Shown here: positions 16,964 through 25,758 of the stretch, in pieces
Layout: every line of letters starts with the position of its first letter
Position numbering within the stretch: position 1 is the stretch's first letter
Source: Gemmatimonadota bacterium
GTDB taxonomy: Bacteria; Gemmatimonadota; Gemmatimonadetes; Longimicrobiales; Gaopeijiaceae
DNA: 64,000 nt
Direction of reading: 5' to 3'
Assembly (NCBI GenBank): GCA_022571515.1
Contig: JACZXQ010000017.1
Location: 28,423-92,422 of the forward strand
Notes under the pieces: generated by a model
The model's input: the letters and a program-made list of their open reading frames with translations, nothing else
Databases searched by the model: none
What the model was told of the DNA's origin: nothing
Program-made: the position numbers and the translations under genes

Positions 16964-17608
16964 TCAGCCGAGCCCGAAGCAGTAGAAGAAGCCGTTACCG
17001 CCTGTGCCCTGGAGGTCCTCCTGGCCGCAGCCTCGAGAGCCGTGCGCCGAATTCCACGAGGTCGGGTTCTGCCCGCCGCCCTGCCGGTCGTGGTGCCCGA
17101 CCCGCGCGCTTCCCTCTCCCGCGCTGGTCCAGTTGCTGCACGTGGTGTCTTCCTCGCCCGGGAAGGTGGTCCCGTCCAGCTGTGAACCGGTGAGGATGTC
17201 GTGCATGTTCGGGCTGTCCCCCCGGCCGTTCGTCATCTCGCCCTTTTCGGAGAGGATGGTCTCTTTAGTCAGGTTGTTGGTGTCGCTGTGCAGGTCGTTA
17301 ACGTTCGCCGCGATCTGGATCCCCGCGAAATTGAACCAGGGCCCTTCACCGATCCGGTCGCGAGCGTTGACCGCGGGCATGGCGTCGGTGGCGGTCGTGC
17401 TCAGATACGCGTGCCAGGTCAGGTCTCCCGCTCCTGCGGCGGACGCCAGGTCCTGGCAGTGCTGATCGGCGCCGGACAGACCACCAAGGGCGGCGCCGTC
17501 GCCCGGACCCGTGCTGGTGATGAAGAAGTTCATAGAGGTACTTTGTGCGAGTGCCGTCTGGGGGGCCAGCAGCGTGAGCGCCACGAGAAGAAAGGCCAGC
17601 CTGGTCAT
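16964..17608 (-). CDS. Secreted lectin-like domain protein
   Basis: 214 residues from ATG 17608, which has AAGGAG five bases upstream and a signal peptide ending TALAQS. The mature start FFITSTGPGDGAALGGLSGADQHCQDLA, followed by TWHAYLSTT, is the opening of the lectin-like/DUF1554-type domain seen in many secreted bacterial proteins ('LGGL.GAD..C...A'). Four to five further cysteines are probably disulphide bonded. Ligand unknown. Confidence 0.7.
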   Translation of the reverse strand: MTRLAFLLVALTLLAPQTALAQSTSMNFFITSTGPGDGAALGGLSGADQHCQDLASAAGAGDLTWHAYLSTTATDAMPAVNARDRIGEGPWFNFAGIQIAANVNDLHSDTNNLTKETILSEKGEMTNGRGDSPNMHDILTGSQLDGTTFPGEEDTTCSNWTSAGEGSARVGHHDRQGGGQNPTSWNSAHGSRGCGQEDLQGTGGNGFFYCFGLG

Positions 17609-17683
17609 GTCAGCTCCTTGGTTTCTCCGAAAAAATGGGGGGCTACGCAATATAGGGTACGACACGCTGGCCCGCCCCGTTGC

Positions 17684-19054
17684 TCAGGTGTTCTGAAACC
17701 AACCGAGGCGGGTGCCGACGAGGTAGATGGCCCCGCCCACGGCCATCGTGCCCAGGGCCGCCCCGGTGGGTAGCGGCGCGTCGATCAGGCCGTTGATCCA
17801 GGCGGCGATGGTCACGGCCAAGAAGATGACCGCGGGGGCCGGATGAAGGGGCGTCCTGAATAGGGTGGACCCGTCGCCACCGGCGCTCCGTCTGCGGCGC
17901 CGGACGACGAAGAGTGTGGCCACGGTGAGCCCGTTGAACAGCAACAGGGACGAGCCGATGTAGATCAGCAGTACCTCGAACGCACCGGTCAACGCGAGGA
18001 TGGCGGCGAGCCCACCCTGTGCGGCGATGGCGAGGGTCGGCACCACACTTCTGTCGGAGAGCTCGGCCAGGAACCGGGGCGCCACGCCGTCCCTGGCCAT
18101 GGCGAAGTAGATTCGCGGGCCCACTGCCATCATGGCGCTCGCCGAGCCGAACATCGCCAGCGCAATCAGGCCGCTCACCGCCAGGGAGCCCGTCTCGCCA
18201 AAAAGCCTCTCTGCCGCCAGGTGCCCCACAGCGATCGTGGGCTCCCACTCGGCCTCCGGCAGGGCATAGAAAAACAGCGCGTTGATCAGGACGTAGGCCA
18301 CCATCACGAACAGCGTGCCGCCCAGAATCGCCTTGGGAAGGTTCTTGCTCGGTTCCCGAACCTCGCCTGCGATGTAGGCCGCCGCGTTCCACCCCGCGTA
18401 CGCGTAGCTAACCTGGATGAAGGCCACCCACCAGCTACTCTGCGGCTGCGTGCGGGCCATGAGCCCGGACCACTCACCGTTACCGGTCGAGAAGCCCGCG
18501 ACGACCATCACGCCGATCGAACCGACCACGAGCGTGGCGAGGACCGTTTGTAGGCTGCCGCTCCAGCGAACGCCAATGCAGTGGACCAGCGTAAGGCCGA
18601 GGACCAAGGCGGAAGCTGCGGCCGCCCCCTGGGAAACGCCGAGGCCGGCGATGAGCGGCGCCTCGGGGTCCCAACCGCCCACCAGCGGCGCAAGGTAGGC
18701 CATGGCGCCGAGTGACGAGGCAGCGACGGCGGCCGAGAATCCCACCACGAACGAGGTCCAGCCACTCAGAAATCCCCACGCCTGACCGAAACCGTCCGTG
18801 AGGAAACGGTACTCCCCGCCGGCGCGAGGCATATGGGTGGCGAGTTCCGAGTAGCAAAGCGCGCCACACATACTGAACAAGCCCACCGCGACCCACACCC
18901 ATAGGGACCCCAGGGCGCTTCCCGTGGCTACGCGCACGAACGCGGGAATGGTGAAGATCCCCGAGCCGATCATGTTGGTCACCACAAACGCGCCGGCGGC
19001 AATCGGCCCAAGGGCGCGGATCAGTCCTTCGGGGGTGTTTCGGTGACTCGTCAC
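17684..19054 (-). CDS. APC-family amino acid permease
   Basis: About 456 residues with 12 hydrophobic helices. The APC motif GSGIFTIPAFV lies in helix 1 and HMPRAGGEYRFL after helix 2. I prefer the GTG at 19054, whose GTGA overlaps the TGA stop of folK, a classic coupling arrangement; an ATG at 19084 would give a 34-base overlap. Likely an amino-acid or polyamine exchanger. Its position at the end of the fol operon looks like co-transcription rather than shared function. Confidence 0.85.
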   Translation of the reverse strand: MTSHRNTPEGLIRALGPIAAGAFVVTNMIGSGIFTIPAFVRVATGSALGSLWVWVAVGLFSMCGALCYSELATHMPRAGGEYRFLTDGFGQAWGFLSGWTSFVVGFSAAVAASSLGAMAYLAPLVGGWDPEAPLIAGLGVSQGAAAASALVLGLTLVHCIGVRWSGSLQTVLATLVVGSIGVMVVAGFSTGNGEWSGLMARTQPQSSWWVAFIQVSYAYAGWNAAAYIAGEVREPSKNLPKAILGGTLFVMVAYVLINALFFYALPEAEWEPTIAVGHLAAERLFGETGSLAVSGLIALAMFGSASAMMAVGPRIYFAMARDGVAPRFLAELSDRSVVPTLAIAAQGGLAAILALTGAFEVLLIYIGSSLLLFNGLTVATLFVVRRRRRSAGGDGSTLFRTPLHPAPAVIFLAVTIAAWINGLIDAPLPTGAALGTMAVGGAIYLVGTRLGWFQNT

Positions 19055-19560
19055 GGTGTCGCCGAATCCGTCATCGGCTCCCATCGTCGTATGACCGCAC
19101 CTTCCAGCTCCGACTCGTCGAGCAGTTCCCGCACCGTCCGTCCGATCACCGGATGGTGGAGGTCCGGGTTCAGATCGGCCAGGGGCACGAGCACGAAGGC
19201 CCTGTGGTGCAGGCGCGGGTGGGGGAGAACCAGTCCTTCAGCCTCGAGGATCTGATCTCCATAGAACAGGAGATCGAGGTCGAGCGTGCGGGGCCCCTGC
19301 GGCGTTTGCCGCCCGCGTCCGGCCGCGCGTTCGAGGGCGAGTAGTTCGTCCAGGAGGCTTCGTGGTCCCAGGTGCTCCCCTAGGTCCATCTCGAACACGG
19401 CGTTCAAGAAAAGCGGCTGACCCACGACTGGCCCTGCAGGGACGGTCTCGTAGATGGGGGAACTCCGCACCGGGCAACGCTCACGCAGCCGGACGAGCGC
19501 GCCGTCGAGGTGTGCTTGTCGATCCCCGAGGTTGCTGCCGGCGCCTACGTAGGCCCGCAT
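19051..19560 (-). CDS. folK: 6-hydroxymethyl-7,8-dihydropterin pyrophosphokinase
   Basis: 169 residues. HPPK signature elements are all present: GAGSNLGDRQAHLDGA at the start, the PIYET segment, GQPLFLNAVFEM, and PQGPRTLDLDLLFYGDQ with the magnesium-binding D-x-D, then LPHPRLHHRAFVLVPL. Transfers pyrophosphate from ATP to the pterin, the step before FolP. It starts one base after folB ends, in folate order folP-folB-folK. Confidence 0.95.
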   Translation of the reverse strand: MRAYVGAGSNLGDRQAHLDGALVRLRERCPVRSSPIYETVPAGPVVGQPLFLNAVFEMDLGEHLGPRSLLDELLALERAAGRGRQTPQGPRTLDLDLLFYGDQILEAEGLVLPHPRLHHRAFVLVPLADLNPDLHHPVIGRTVRELLDESELEGAVIRRWEPMTDSATP

Positions 19561-19561
19561 T

Positions 19562-19933
19562 CTACGCCTCTGTGTCGAGAGCCCGCCGATGGATCTCCAC
19601 GCCCGCCGCGGTCACGTCGAGATGGGCGAGCGCCGACGGCTTCCGGATCCGGACGGAGATGTCCGGCATGGGAAACCTGCTGAGCAACGTGGCCGCGATC
19701 TTCTCGGCCAGCGCCTCGATCAGCTTGAACTCCCGTGCCTCGAGGACTTCCACCACGGACTCCCACACGGCGGCGTAGTCGATCACCTCGGACAACTCGT
19801 CCTGATCGACGTCGCCTGTGCCGGGGGTCCACGAGAGGTCGATGATGAGCTGCTGGGGCTCCGACCGCTCGGCCCCGGTTACGCCGATGCGGGCACGGAC
19901 ACGGCCCTCTTCCAGGAAGACACGGTCACGCAT
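19562..19933 (-). CDS. folB: Dihydroneopterin aldolase
   Basis: 123 residues, the normal FolB length. GRVRARIGVTGAERSEPQQLIIDL at the start matches FolB, with Val-Thr-Gly-Ala where many members read 'IG..E.E'. VIDYAAVWESVVEVLEAREFKLIEALAEKIA carries the active-site Tyr and Glu. Cleaves 7,8-dihydroneopterin in folate synthesis. It overlaps the end of folP by eight bases. Confidence 0.92.
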   Translation of the reverse strand: MRDRVFLEEGRVRARIGVTGAERSEPQQLIIDLSWTPGTGDVDQDELSEVIDYAAVWESVVEVLEAREFKLIEALAEKIAATLLSRFPMPDISVRIRKPSALAHLDVTAAGVEIHRRALDTEA

Positions 19934-20699
19934 CGTGGATCGCCTCCGTCACGATGAGCGCCTGCCTTGCGGAGGCCACGTCATGCACGCGCACGACGCT
20001 GGCGCCGCCGAGCACGCAAATGACCACGGCGGCGATCGTGCCCTCGAGGCGCTGGTCGGGGGGCAGTCCCGTAATGTGGCCGATGAACGACTTGCGTGAG
20101 GGTCCCACGAGGAGCGGCGCACCGAGGTCGGCCAGCTCGCTGAGCCTGCTCAGGATCTCGCAGCTCTGGGCGGCGGTCTTCGCGAACCCAATCCCGGGAT
20201 CGACGTACACCTCATTGATGCCGGCTTCCCTCGCCTGCGCGATGCCTCGGGAGAGCTCGTCTCTCACCTCGTGGACCACGTCGTCATAGTCGGTCAAGGT
20301 GGCCATGGTCTCGGGTGTGCCGCGCATGTGCATGTGGACGTAGCCAGCTCCTAGACCCGCTACAGTGCCCAACATCTCGGGATCGCGGCCACCGGTGACA
20401 TCGTTCACGATGCGGGCGCCGGCATCGACCGCACGGCGGGCCACTGAGGCCTTCCAGGTATCGATCGAGATGAGCGCGCCACCGATTCGGCCCGCAAGAC
20501 CTTCGATGACGGGTAGCACTCGAGCCATCTCCTCGTCGGCGGACACGGGCTGGGCGCCGGGTCGCGTGCTCTCGCCTCCGATGTCGATAAGGTCCGCACC
20601 CTCTTCGACCAGCGTGCGCGCGTACGCGATGGCCCTGGGGGCATCCAAGAAATCGGCGCCGTCCGAGAAGGAGTCGGGCGTCACGTTGACGACGCCCAT
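19926..20699 (-). CDS. folP: Dihydropteroate synthase
   Basis: 257 residues from ATG 20699. Both DHPS signatures are present: MGVVNVTPDSFSDG at the very N-terminus and ADLIDIGGESTRPGA about residues 35-50. The C-terminal GPSRKSFIG has the conserved Lys and Arg. The first beta strand normally begins a few residues before MGVVNV, and the in-frame codons upstream read RTRI. A strong AGGAG at 20732-20736 lies eight bases before an in-frame CTG at 20723, so the true start may be that CTG. Joins pterin and p-aminobenzoate. Confidence 0.93.
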   Translation of the reverse strand: MGVVNVTPDSFSDGADFLDAPRAIAYARTLVEEGADLIDIGGESTRPGAQPVSADEEMARVLPVIEGLAGRIGGALISIDTWKASVARRAVDAGARIVNDVTGGRDPEMLGTVAGLGAGYVHMHMRGTPETMATLTDYDDVVHEVRDELSRGIAQAREAGINEVYVDPGIGFAKTAAQSCEILSRLSELADLGAPLLVGPSRKSFIGHITGLPPDQRLEGTIAAVVICVLGGASVVRVHDVASARQALIVTEAIHDA

Positions 20700-20731
20700 G
20701 ATACGCGTACGGGGAGCGTTCAGGATATCGG

Positions 20732-20736
20732 CTCCT
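20732..20736 (-). promoter_or_regulatory. Ribosome binding site pointing to a non-ATG folP start
   Basis: AGGAG just after the TAA (20738-20740) of the MacB-like permease. It is 32 bases from ATG 20699 but eight from CTG 20721-20723, which is in frame with folP. This favours initiation at CTG (or ATC 20726) rather than the annotated ATG. Confidence 0.4.
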
Positions 20737-20737
20737 G

Positions 20738-21952
20738 TTATTCGTATCTGAGCGCGTCGATAGGGTCGAGGCGGGCCGCGCGGCGAGCGGGCCAGATGCC
20801 GAAAAAGAGCCCGATCGCGACGCTGAAGCCCAGGGCTATCAGGATCGCGTCAACTGAAACTGCCGTCTCCCAGTTGGCGATCCGGGTCATGGCTCTCGAG
20901 CCGCCGATTCCGGCCGCCACTCCCAGGACCCCGCCCATCCCACAGAGGACCGTCGCCTCGACCAGGAACTGGAATAGGATGGCGTTGCGCGTGGCGCCCA
21001 GCGCCTTGCGGACACCGATCTCACGAGTCCGCTCGGTGACGCTGACGAGCATGATGTTCATGATGCCGATGCCACCCACGAGCAAGCTGATGGCCGCGAT
21101 GCCTGCGAGAAGCAGCGTGAAGGTGGCCGTGGCCTCGTTGGCCGTCTCCAGAAGCTCGGCCGAGTTGCGGATCGTGAAGTCCACGTCTCCGCCCGGGGTG
21201 ATCTTGTGCTGCCGGCGGAGCCCGCGGTCGATGTCGGCAAAGGCCTGGTCCATCTGACGGCCGTCGTTCACCAGTGCCAGGATGGATGATAGCCGTCGCC
21301 GGCCGCCGAAGAGCCTGTACTGGGCTGTGGAGATGGGTATGAAGACCTGGTTGTCAGGGTTGAAGCCGCGCGAATCACCCTTCTCAGCGAGCACGCCAAT
21401 GACCTCGAAGGGTTGCCCTCTGATCTGTATCGTGGCGCCGACCAGGAGTTCGGTGGGTGTTCCGAGAGCCTCGGGGATCTCGTGCCCCAGGACGGCCACC
21501 CTGCGCCGGCCTTGGTTCTCGCCAGGGGTGAAGAAGCGGCCCATCACCACTTCGTGGTTGTAGATGCTGAAATACTCGGGCCAGGTGCCCACGACCTGGT
21601 TGTTCGAATTCCAACGGAGATAGGCCAGTTGTGTCCTGGATGAGATCACGGGCACGATGGTCAGGAGGCCCCCCGAAGCGTTCCGCAGGGCTTCGGCATC
21701 GTCTACAGTGAGATCCTCGGTGTCACCGGTCGCCACACCTCCGAAATGGCGCTGGTTGGCCCGGATCGTGAGCACGTTCGTGCCCATCCGGTCGATCTGG
21801 TCTGCGACGGAGCGCTGTGCGCCTTCCCCCAGCGAGACCATGGCGATCACGGCCGAGATCCCGATCACGACGCCGAGCGTCGTGAGAATCGACCGCAGCG
21901 CGTTGGCGCGAATCGCCCCCAACGCAACCATCACAATTTCGAAAGCGATCAT
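20738..21952 (-). CDS. MacB-like ABC transporter permease
   Basis: 404 residues with the MacB/FtsX layout: an N-terminal helix (ALGAIRANALRSILTTLGVVIGISAVIA), a large periplasmic MacB_PCD domain with GRFFTPGEN and RRRVAVLG, then three C-terminal helices including LLVGGIGIMNIMLVSVTERTREIGVRKALGA. No ATPase gene is next to it, so the ATP-binding partner must be elsewhere. First gene of the minus-strand run leading into folP, whose ribosome site lies directly after this gene's stop. Confidence 0.9.
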   Translation of the reverse strand: MIAFEIVMVALGAIRANALRSILTTLGVVIGISAVIAMVSLGEGAQRSVADQIDRMGTNVLTIRANQRHFGGVATGDTEDLTVDDAEALRNASGGLLTIVPVISSRTQLAYLRWNSNNQVVGTWPEYFSIYNHEVVMGRFFTPGENQGRRRVAVLGHEIPEALGTPTELLVGATIQIRGQPFEVIGVLAEKGDSRGFNPDNQVFIPISTAQYRLFGGRRRLSSILALVNDGRQMDQAFADIDRGLRRQHKITPGGDVDFTIRNSAELLETANEATATFTLLLAGIAAISLLVGGIGIMNIMLVSVTERTREIGVRKALGATRNAILFQFLVEATVLCGMGGVLGVAAGIGGSRAMTRIANWETAVSVDAILIALGFSVAIGLFFGIWPARRAARLDPIDALRYE

Positions 21953-22134
21953 GGTCCCGCTCCCTCCTACCTCGCAAGACTACTGACTCCAGGTGCAAGC
22001 TACGGCGGTCAGACCAACCCGCAAAGCGCGGGCGGCCCTCCACCCTAAGACACCGTGACACCGCGATTCGCTGGCTGGTAGCGACACAGAGGCAGGAGAA
22101 GACGTGCACGGGATCGGCGTATTGAAAGCGCCCG

Positions 22135-23013
22135 TCACCAGCACCTGTACGGATAGTACTCCAACTCCAGATCCTCCTTGAGCCTAGCCGCGATCGCGGC
22201 CAGGTCTGGGCGGTTCTCCGGCACATCCTTCTCGGCTACCCCGTCGGGAGAGATCGTGACGGTGCCTGTCCTGCTGATGAAGAGCTTCTTGGCCTTGGCG
22301 CGAACGACCTGAACCCCGTCTTCGCCCATGCCGGCACGAGCGTATTTTACGTCGCCTTCGCCTATCACCTTGAACAAGGCGCCGAGTACTCCACTCAGGG
22401 GCCGTCCCGACGTGCCGCTGATCTTGTCGTAGACCACCATGTCGCCAAAGTCCAGGAGGCGGAACGTCACCTTCTGGCGGTTGGTCACCTTGAGCTTGGG
22501 CACCGAGAGCGTGTCGATGAAGCTGTACTTGTCCTGACCGTCTTCGCGGTCGGGCCAGGTGATGCCGACGTTCACGGCGAGCGCAGGCTCCAGGCCCTTC
22601 TTCACTTGTAGGACGATGCTGTCCGACCGGTATTCGAGCCGAGTCTCTTGATCCAGGTGAAGCGCCCAAAGCATGTGGGCCGGCGCGCGTTCAGCCTCGT
22701 CGATGCCGATGCCGGCCAGCGAAACGAACTCCCAGAAAAGGTCCTTGGCCGGAATCGAGACTACCCCGCCCGCGGGGTTGAGCGCACTTGCCGTCCGCAC
22801 CAGACGCAGGAACAAGGCCGACTGGAAGCGCATCCAGTTCGTCGTGGCGAGCAGATCGAACGGCGCCTGCGAGTCGACGACCCTGCGCATTTCGCTCGCC
22901 AACTCGGCGCGAGAGAGCGTGTCGGCATCGCACCGGGTGGATTGGGCGAGGGAGATGCCGGGAACCGCGAGGATGAGCAGCGCAGCCAGGAGGAAACCGC
23001 CGCGCCACTTCAT
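22135..23013 (-). CDS. Secreted protein of unknown function
   Basis: 292 residues with a signal peptide ending ISLAQS. Helical first third (MRRVVDSQAPFDLLATTNWMRFQSALFLRLV), then a beta-rich part with LLDFGDMVVYDKISG and a C-terminal RLKEDLELEYYPYRCW. No family recognised. Phrases such as TGTVTISPDGV and LFISRTGTV suggest a periplasmic globular protein. A 12-base C tract lies 148 bases upstream of its start. Confidence 0.6.
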   Translation of the reverse strand: MKWRGGFLLAALLILAVPGISLAQSTRCDADTLSRAELASEMRRVVDSQAPFDLLATTNWMRFQSALFLRLVRTASALNPAGGVVSIPAKDLFWEFVSLAGIGIDEAERAPAHMLWALHLDQETRLEYRSDSIVLQVKKGLEPALAVNVGITWPDREDGQDKYSFIDTLSVPKLKVTNRQKVTFRLLDFGDMVVYDKISGTSGRPLSGVLGALFKVIGEGDVKYARAGMGEDGVQVVRAKAKKLFISRTGTVTISPDGVAEKDVPENRPDLAAIAARLKEDLELEYYPYRCW

Positions 23014-23160
23014 CGGCCCTGTCGCTCTGCGTGCGCCGGTCTCTCAGCGACGAACCATTGGATGCCGTCCATTCAACACCCTCGGGTTGAGGCTCCAACG
23101 CGAATGTCGTGCTGGGGCCTCGCCCATGCAAGATCGCTGGAGAGTCTACATGAGAGCCGG

Positions 23161-23172
23161 CCCCCCCCCCCC
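23161..23172 (+). repeat. Homopolymer tract of 12 C
   Basis: Twelve consecutive C in the 246-base region between two divergent genes (starts at 23013 and 23260). Long G/C tracts slip during replication and can vary promoter spacing; here that is only a possibility. Confidence 0.9.
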
Positions 23173-23259
23173 GAGTTCAGAGCTTTGACCTCGATCCTTT
23201 CCTCCGCGCAAAGCCAAGTCCTATATTGCGAGTAGGGATCCCGCCGGAGGAGGATGGAG

Positions 23260-23688
23260 ATGTCGGTTGACCGCCAATCGCGCAGGCAGTTCTTAGCCGC
23301 GCTTCCCCTGGGTGCTACGGCCCTGCTGTTCGGGGCGAGGCCGCTTCGTGGCCTGGCTCTGCTCGGCGGTAATCGGGTCGAGCATCCCGTGCCCCGAGCA
23401 GGCATCGACGCCTCCAAAGTCCTCACCCTCGACCAACTCGGCAACGCCGCCGCCGCGCCCGTCTACGATATGATCCGGGAGATTCCCGCGATGGCCGACG
23501 GAATCCGATGCACATGCGGATGCGCGGACATTCCCGGCTACTATTCGCTCCTCACCTGTTTCGAGGAGGGTGGGATGGCTCAGTGGTGCGAGATCTGCCA
23601 GGATCATGCCCGCCTCCTCTACCGGCGTCACAAGGAAGGCCAGACGCTCGAGCAGATTAGGAACGCAACGGACGCACGTTTCGAATAG
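23260..23688 (+). CDS. Tat-exported PCYCGC-like cysteine protein
   Basis: 142 residues from ATG 23260, placed six bases after GGAGGAGG; ATG 23254 abuts that site. A twin-arginine signal (SRRQFLAALPLGA) precedes a domain with IRCTCGCADIPGYYSLLTCF and AQWCEICQDHARLLYRR. The CxCGC cluster plus later Cys and CxxC resemble PCYCGC-motif proteins, which are thought to bind a metal in the envelope. Tat export fits folding with a cofactor before export. It stands alone, with a DUF2911 gene following after 59 bases. Confidence 0.75.
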   Translation: MSVDRQSRRQFLAALPLGATALLFGARPLRGLALLGGNRVEHPVPRAGIDASKVLTLDQLGNAAAAPVYDMIREIPAMADGIRCTCGCADIPGYYSLLTCFEEGGMAQWCEICQDHARLLYRRHKEGQTLEQIRNATDARFE

Positions 23689-23747
23689 GTGACCGCAGGC
23701 TGCGTTGCCTCCCCGTAGCGGTCACTCCAAGCCATGCAGGAGGGCTC

Positions 23748-25190
23748 ATGAATACCCGGCGTTTTGCGCTTCTCGCGGTGGTCGTGGCGATGGTGGCGCC
23801 CGCGCTCCCTCTCGACGCGCAGATAAGGGGAAGCGAGAGATCCCTCGTGACCCAGACCGTGGACGGTACGACGATTTCCGTGGATTACGGACGTCCGCAC
23901 GCACGCGGTCGCTCGCCGGTCTTCGGCGGAATCGTGGACTGGGGGCACATCTGGACCCCGGGAGCCAACTGGGCGACGACCTTCGAGTTCAGCAAGGACG
24001 TCGAGATCAACGGCGTGTCGGTTCCAGAGGGCAGGTATTCGGTGTGGATGATCGCGGACCCGGATGAGTGGGCCATCATTCTGGATCCGAGTGACCGAAT
24101 CTTCCACACGATGCGCCCTGAGCTGTCGGAGGAGCAAATCCGCATCTCGGCTACGCCGCAGGAGATTCCCCACGTCGAGGCGCTCACCTTCTCGTTCCCA
24201 GAGGTCAGAGCCGATGGTATGGATATGGTCTTCTCGTGGGGAACGATCTCCGTGCCGATGCGCGTGGACGTGCAGCCCACGCAGACGTTGACCCTCGAGG
24301 CGGACGCTGCCGCGCCCTATCCCGGGGTCTACGACGTGGAGTGGTTGGGACCACCGCCTGAAGCGTTTCCGAAGGCCGAGCGCCCTCGTATGCACTCGCG
24401 AATGGAGCTGAGCTACTCGGGCGGATATCTCACGGCGCTTTGGGGCTTGCGTGGAAACCTGGGCAACGAGAGCGGAGTGGTCGAGGTGATGATGGTGCCG
24501 GTAACGGGGTCCGTGTTCCATCCCGGATGGATGCGGGATGGCGAGTTGTTCGAGACAGAACTGGACCTATGGGTCGAGTTCGTCGTCGACAACGAGGTGG
24601 CGACCGGATTTCAGATTCGTGATGGCATCTCGGACATGGTGATCTGGGAAGGAACCAGGGTGGAGCAATCCGACGAACTGCAGATCGCGCGTGCGGTGCT
24701 CGCGGCTCCTGCGGAGTTCCGCGAGCGCGCAGAGGTAAGGGAATGGAACGACGAGGGTGCTCTGGTGACGATTCGGGAAGGCAGCGGGGTCATCTGCATT
24801 GCGGACCGACCAGGCGACGGCACATTCCAAGCCTCCTGTTATCACGAGAGTCTCGAACCCTTCATGGCCAAAGGTCGTGAGTTGAGCGCTTCGGGGGTGG
24901 AGGGGATGGCGCGTCAAGAAGCTCGCTGGGCAGAAGTCGAGGCTGGCCGGCTGAAGATGCCGGAGACGGCGGCCATGGTGTTCAACCTTTCCTTCGCGAC
25001 CGAAACCTTCGATCCAGCCACCACCGACCCGGCCACGGGTGGGAGGTTGCATGCGATGTACCTCCCCTACATGACCCCGGAGGCGACCGGTCTTCCGCTT
25101 GCTCCTTCCGGTGGCAGCCCATGGCTGATGTGGCCCGGAAAGCCCTCCTCTCACGTCATGGTGCCCCTTCCCGCGAAGGTTTCCCGTTGA
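23748..25190 (+). CDS. Secreted DUF2911 family protein
   Basis: 480 residues; ATG 23748 has AGGAGGG in front. Signal peptide ends PLDAQI. Residues about 28-165 form a DUF2911 domain: SVDYGRPHARGRSPVFGGIVDWGHIWTPGANWATTFEFSKD, then LPEGRYSVW-like VPEGRYSVWMI and FSFPEV. Its remaining 300 residues are an unassigned beta-rich part with four cysteines. DUF2911 proteins are common in Bacteroidota, Acidobacteriota and Gemmatimonadota and lack a proven activity. Confidence 0.85.
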   Translation: MNTRRFALLAVVVAMVAPALPLDAQIRGSERSLVTQTVDGTTISVDYGRPHARGRSPVFGGIVDWGHIWTPGANWATTFEFSKDVEINGVSVPEGRYSVWMIADPDEWAIILDPSDRIFHTMRPELSEEQIRISATPQEIPHVEALTFSFPEVRADGMDMVFSWGTISVPMRVDVQPTQTLTLEADAAAPYPGVYDVEWLGPPPEAFPKAERPRMHSRMELSYSGGYLTALWGLRGNLGNESGVVEVMMVPVTGSVFHPGWMRDGELFETELDLWVEFVVDNEVATGFQIRDGISDMVIWEGTRVEQSDELQIARAVLAAPAEFRERAEVREWNDEGALVTIREGSGVICIADRPGDGTFQASCYHESLEPFMAKGRELSASGVEGMARQEARWAEVEAGRLKMPETAAMVFNLSFATETFDPATTDPATGGRLHAMYLPYMTPEATGLPLAPSGGSPWLMWPGKPSSHVMVPLPAKVSR

Positions 25191-25219
25191 GTTGCGCGTA
25201 GCTGACTGTTCGCGGACGG

Positions 25220-25750
25220 TTACGGGTTGGACTTTTCCTCGGCGGGAGGAATTGTGGCCTCGCCCTCGGCAGGAAGAATGCCGGCCACCGTTGGAGTCGC
25301 GGACTCGTCCGCCCCCTCCTCCGTTTCAGCCCCAAGGCCCTCGACACCCGGTTCAGGCTCCGCCGCCGACTGACCGGCCGTCCTTCTGATCTCGGAGATG
25401 ATGTCTTTGAGACGGCTCTCGATACGGTCCATCTCGTGCATCGCTGCGTCACGGTTGCGGAAGCCGCGTTCCGCATCGACGGCCAACCAGTTCAGCCGCC
25501 GGATCTCGTCGAGCAGTTGGACGACTTGGGCCCGCAGGCCCTTGAAGCGCCGTTTCTTGTTCGCGTCGGGGATGTCCGAGATCGTCTCGACCGTGTTGGT
25601 GCGGATTACGATCCACACGATCGGAAAGATCAAGAGCACGCCTACGACGGCACGCACCATGGGATTGCTCACGAAGTAGAGTACCGCCGCCTCCACGAGG
25701 AAGGCCGCGATGAGGAAGACGAGTTGGAGGGTTCGAAAAAAAAGTCGCAT
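25220..25750 (-). CDS. Small membrane protein with cytoplasmic helical tail
   Basis: 176 residues from ATG 25750. Two hydrophobic helices (about 4-25 and 30-47: LVFLIAAFLVEAAVLYFV and AVVGVLLIFPIVWIVI), then a long charged, probably coiled-coil segment (KGLRAQVVQLLDEIRRLNWLAVDAE...) and a Pro/Glu-rich low-complexity tail. No family recognised. Eight bases separate it from the aldolase remnant upstream on the same strand. Confidence 0.6.
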   Translation of the reverse strand: MRLFFRTLQLVFLIAAFLVEAAVLYFVSNPMVRAVVGVLLIFPIVWIVIRTNTVETISDIPDANKKRRFKGLRAQVVQLLDEIRRLNWLAVDAERGFRNRDAAMHEMDRIESRLKDIISEIRRTAGQSAAEPEPGVEGLGAETEEGADESATPTVAGILPAEGEATIPPAEEKSNP

Positions 25751-25758
25751 GGCGAAGT

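Noticed and set aside
16957..16974. GGGCTC-AGCC-GAGCCC hairpin
   Set aside because: Lies at the end of the lectin-like coding sequence with no U-run; too short to call a terminator.
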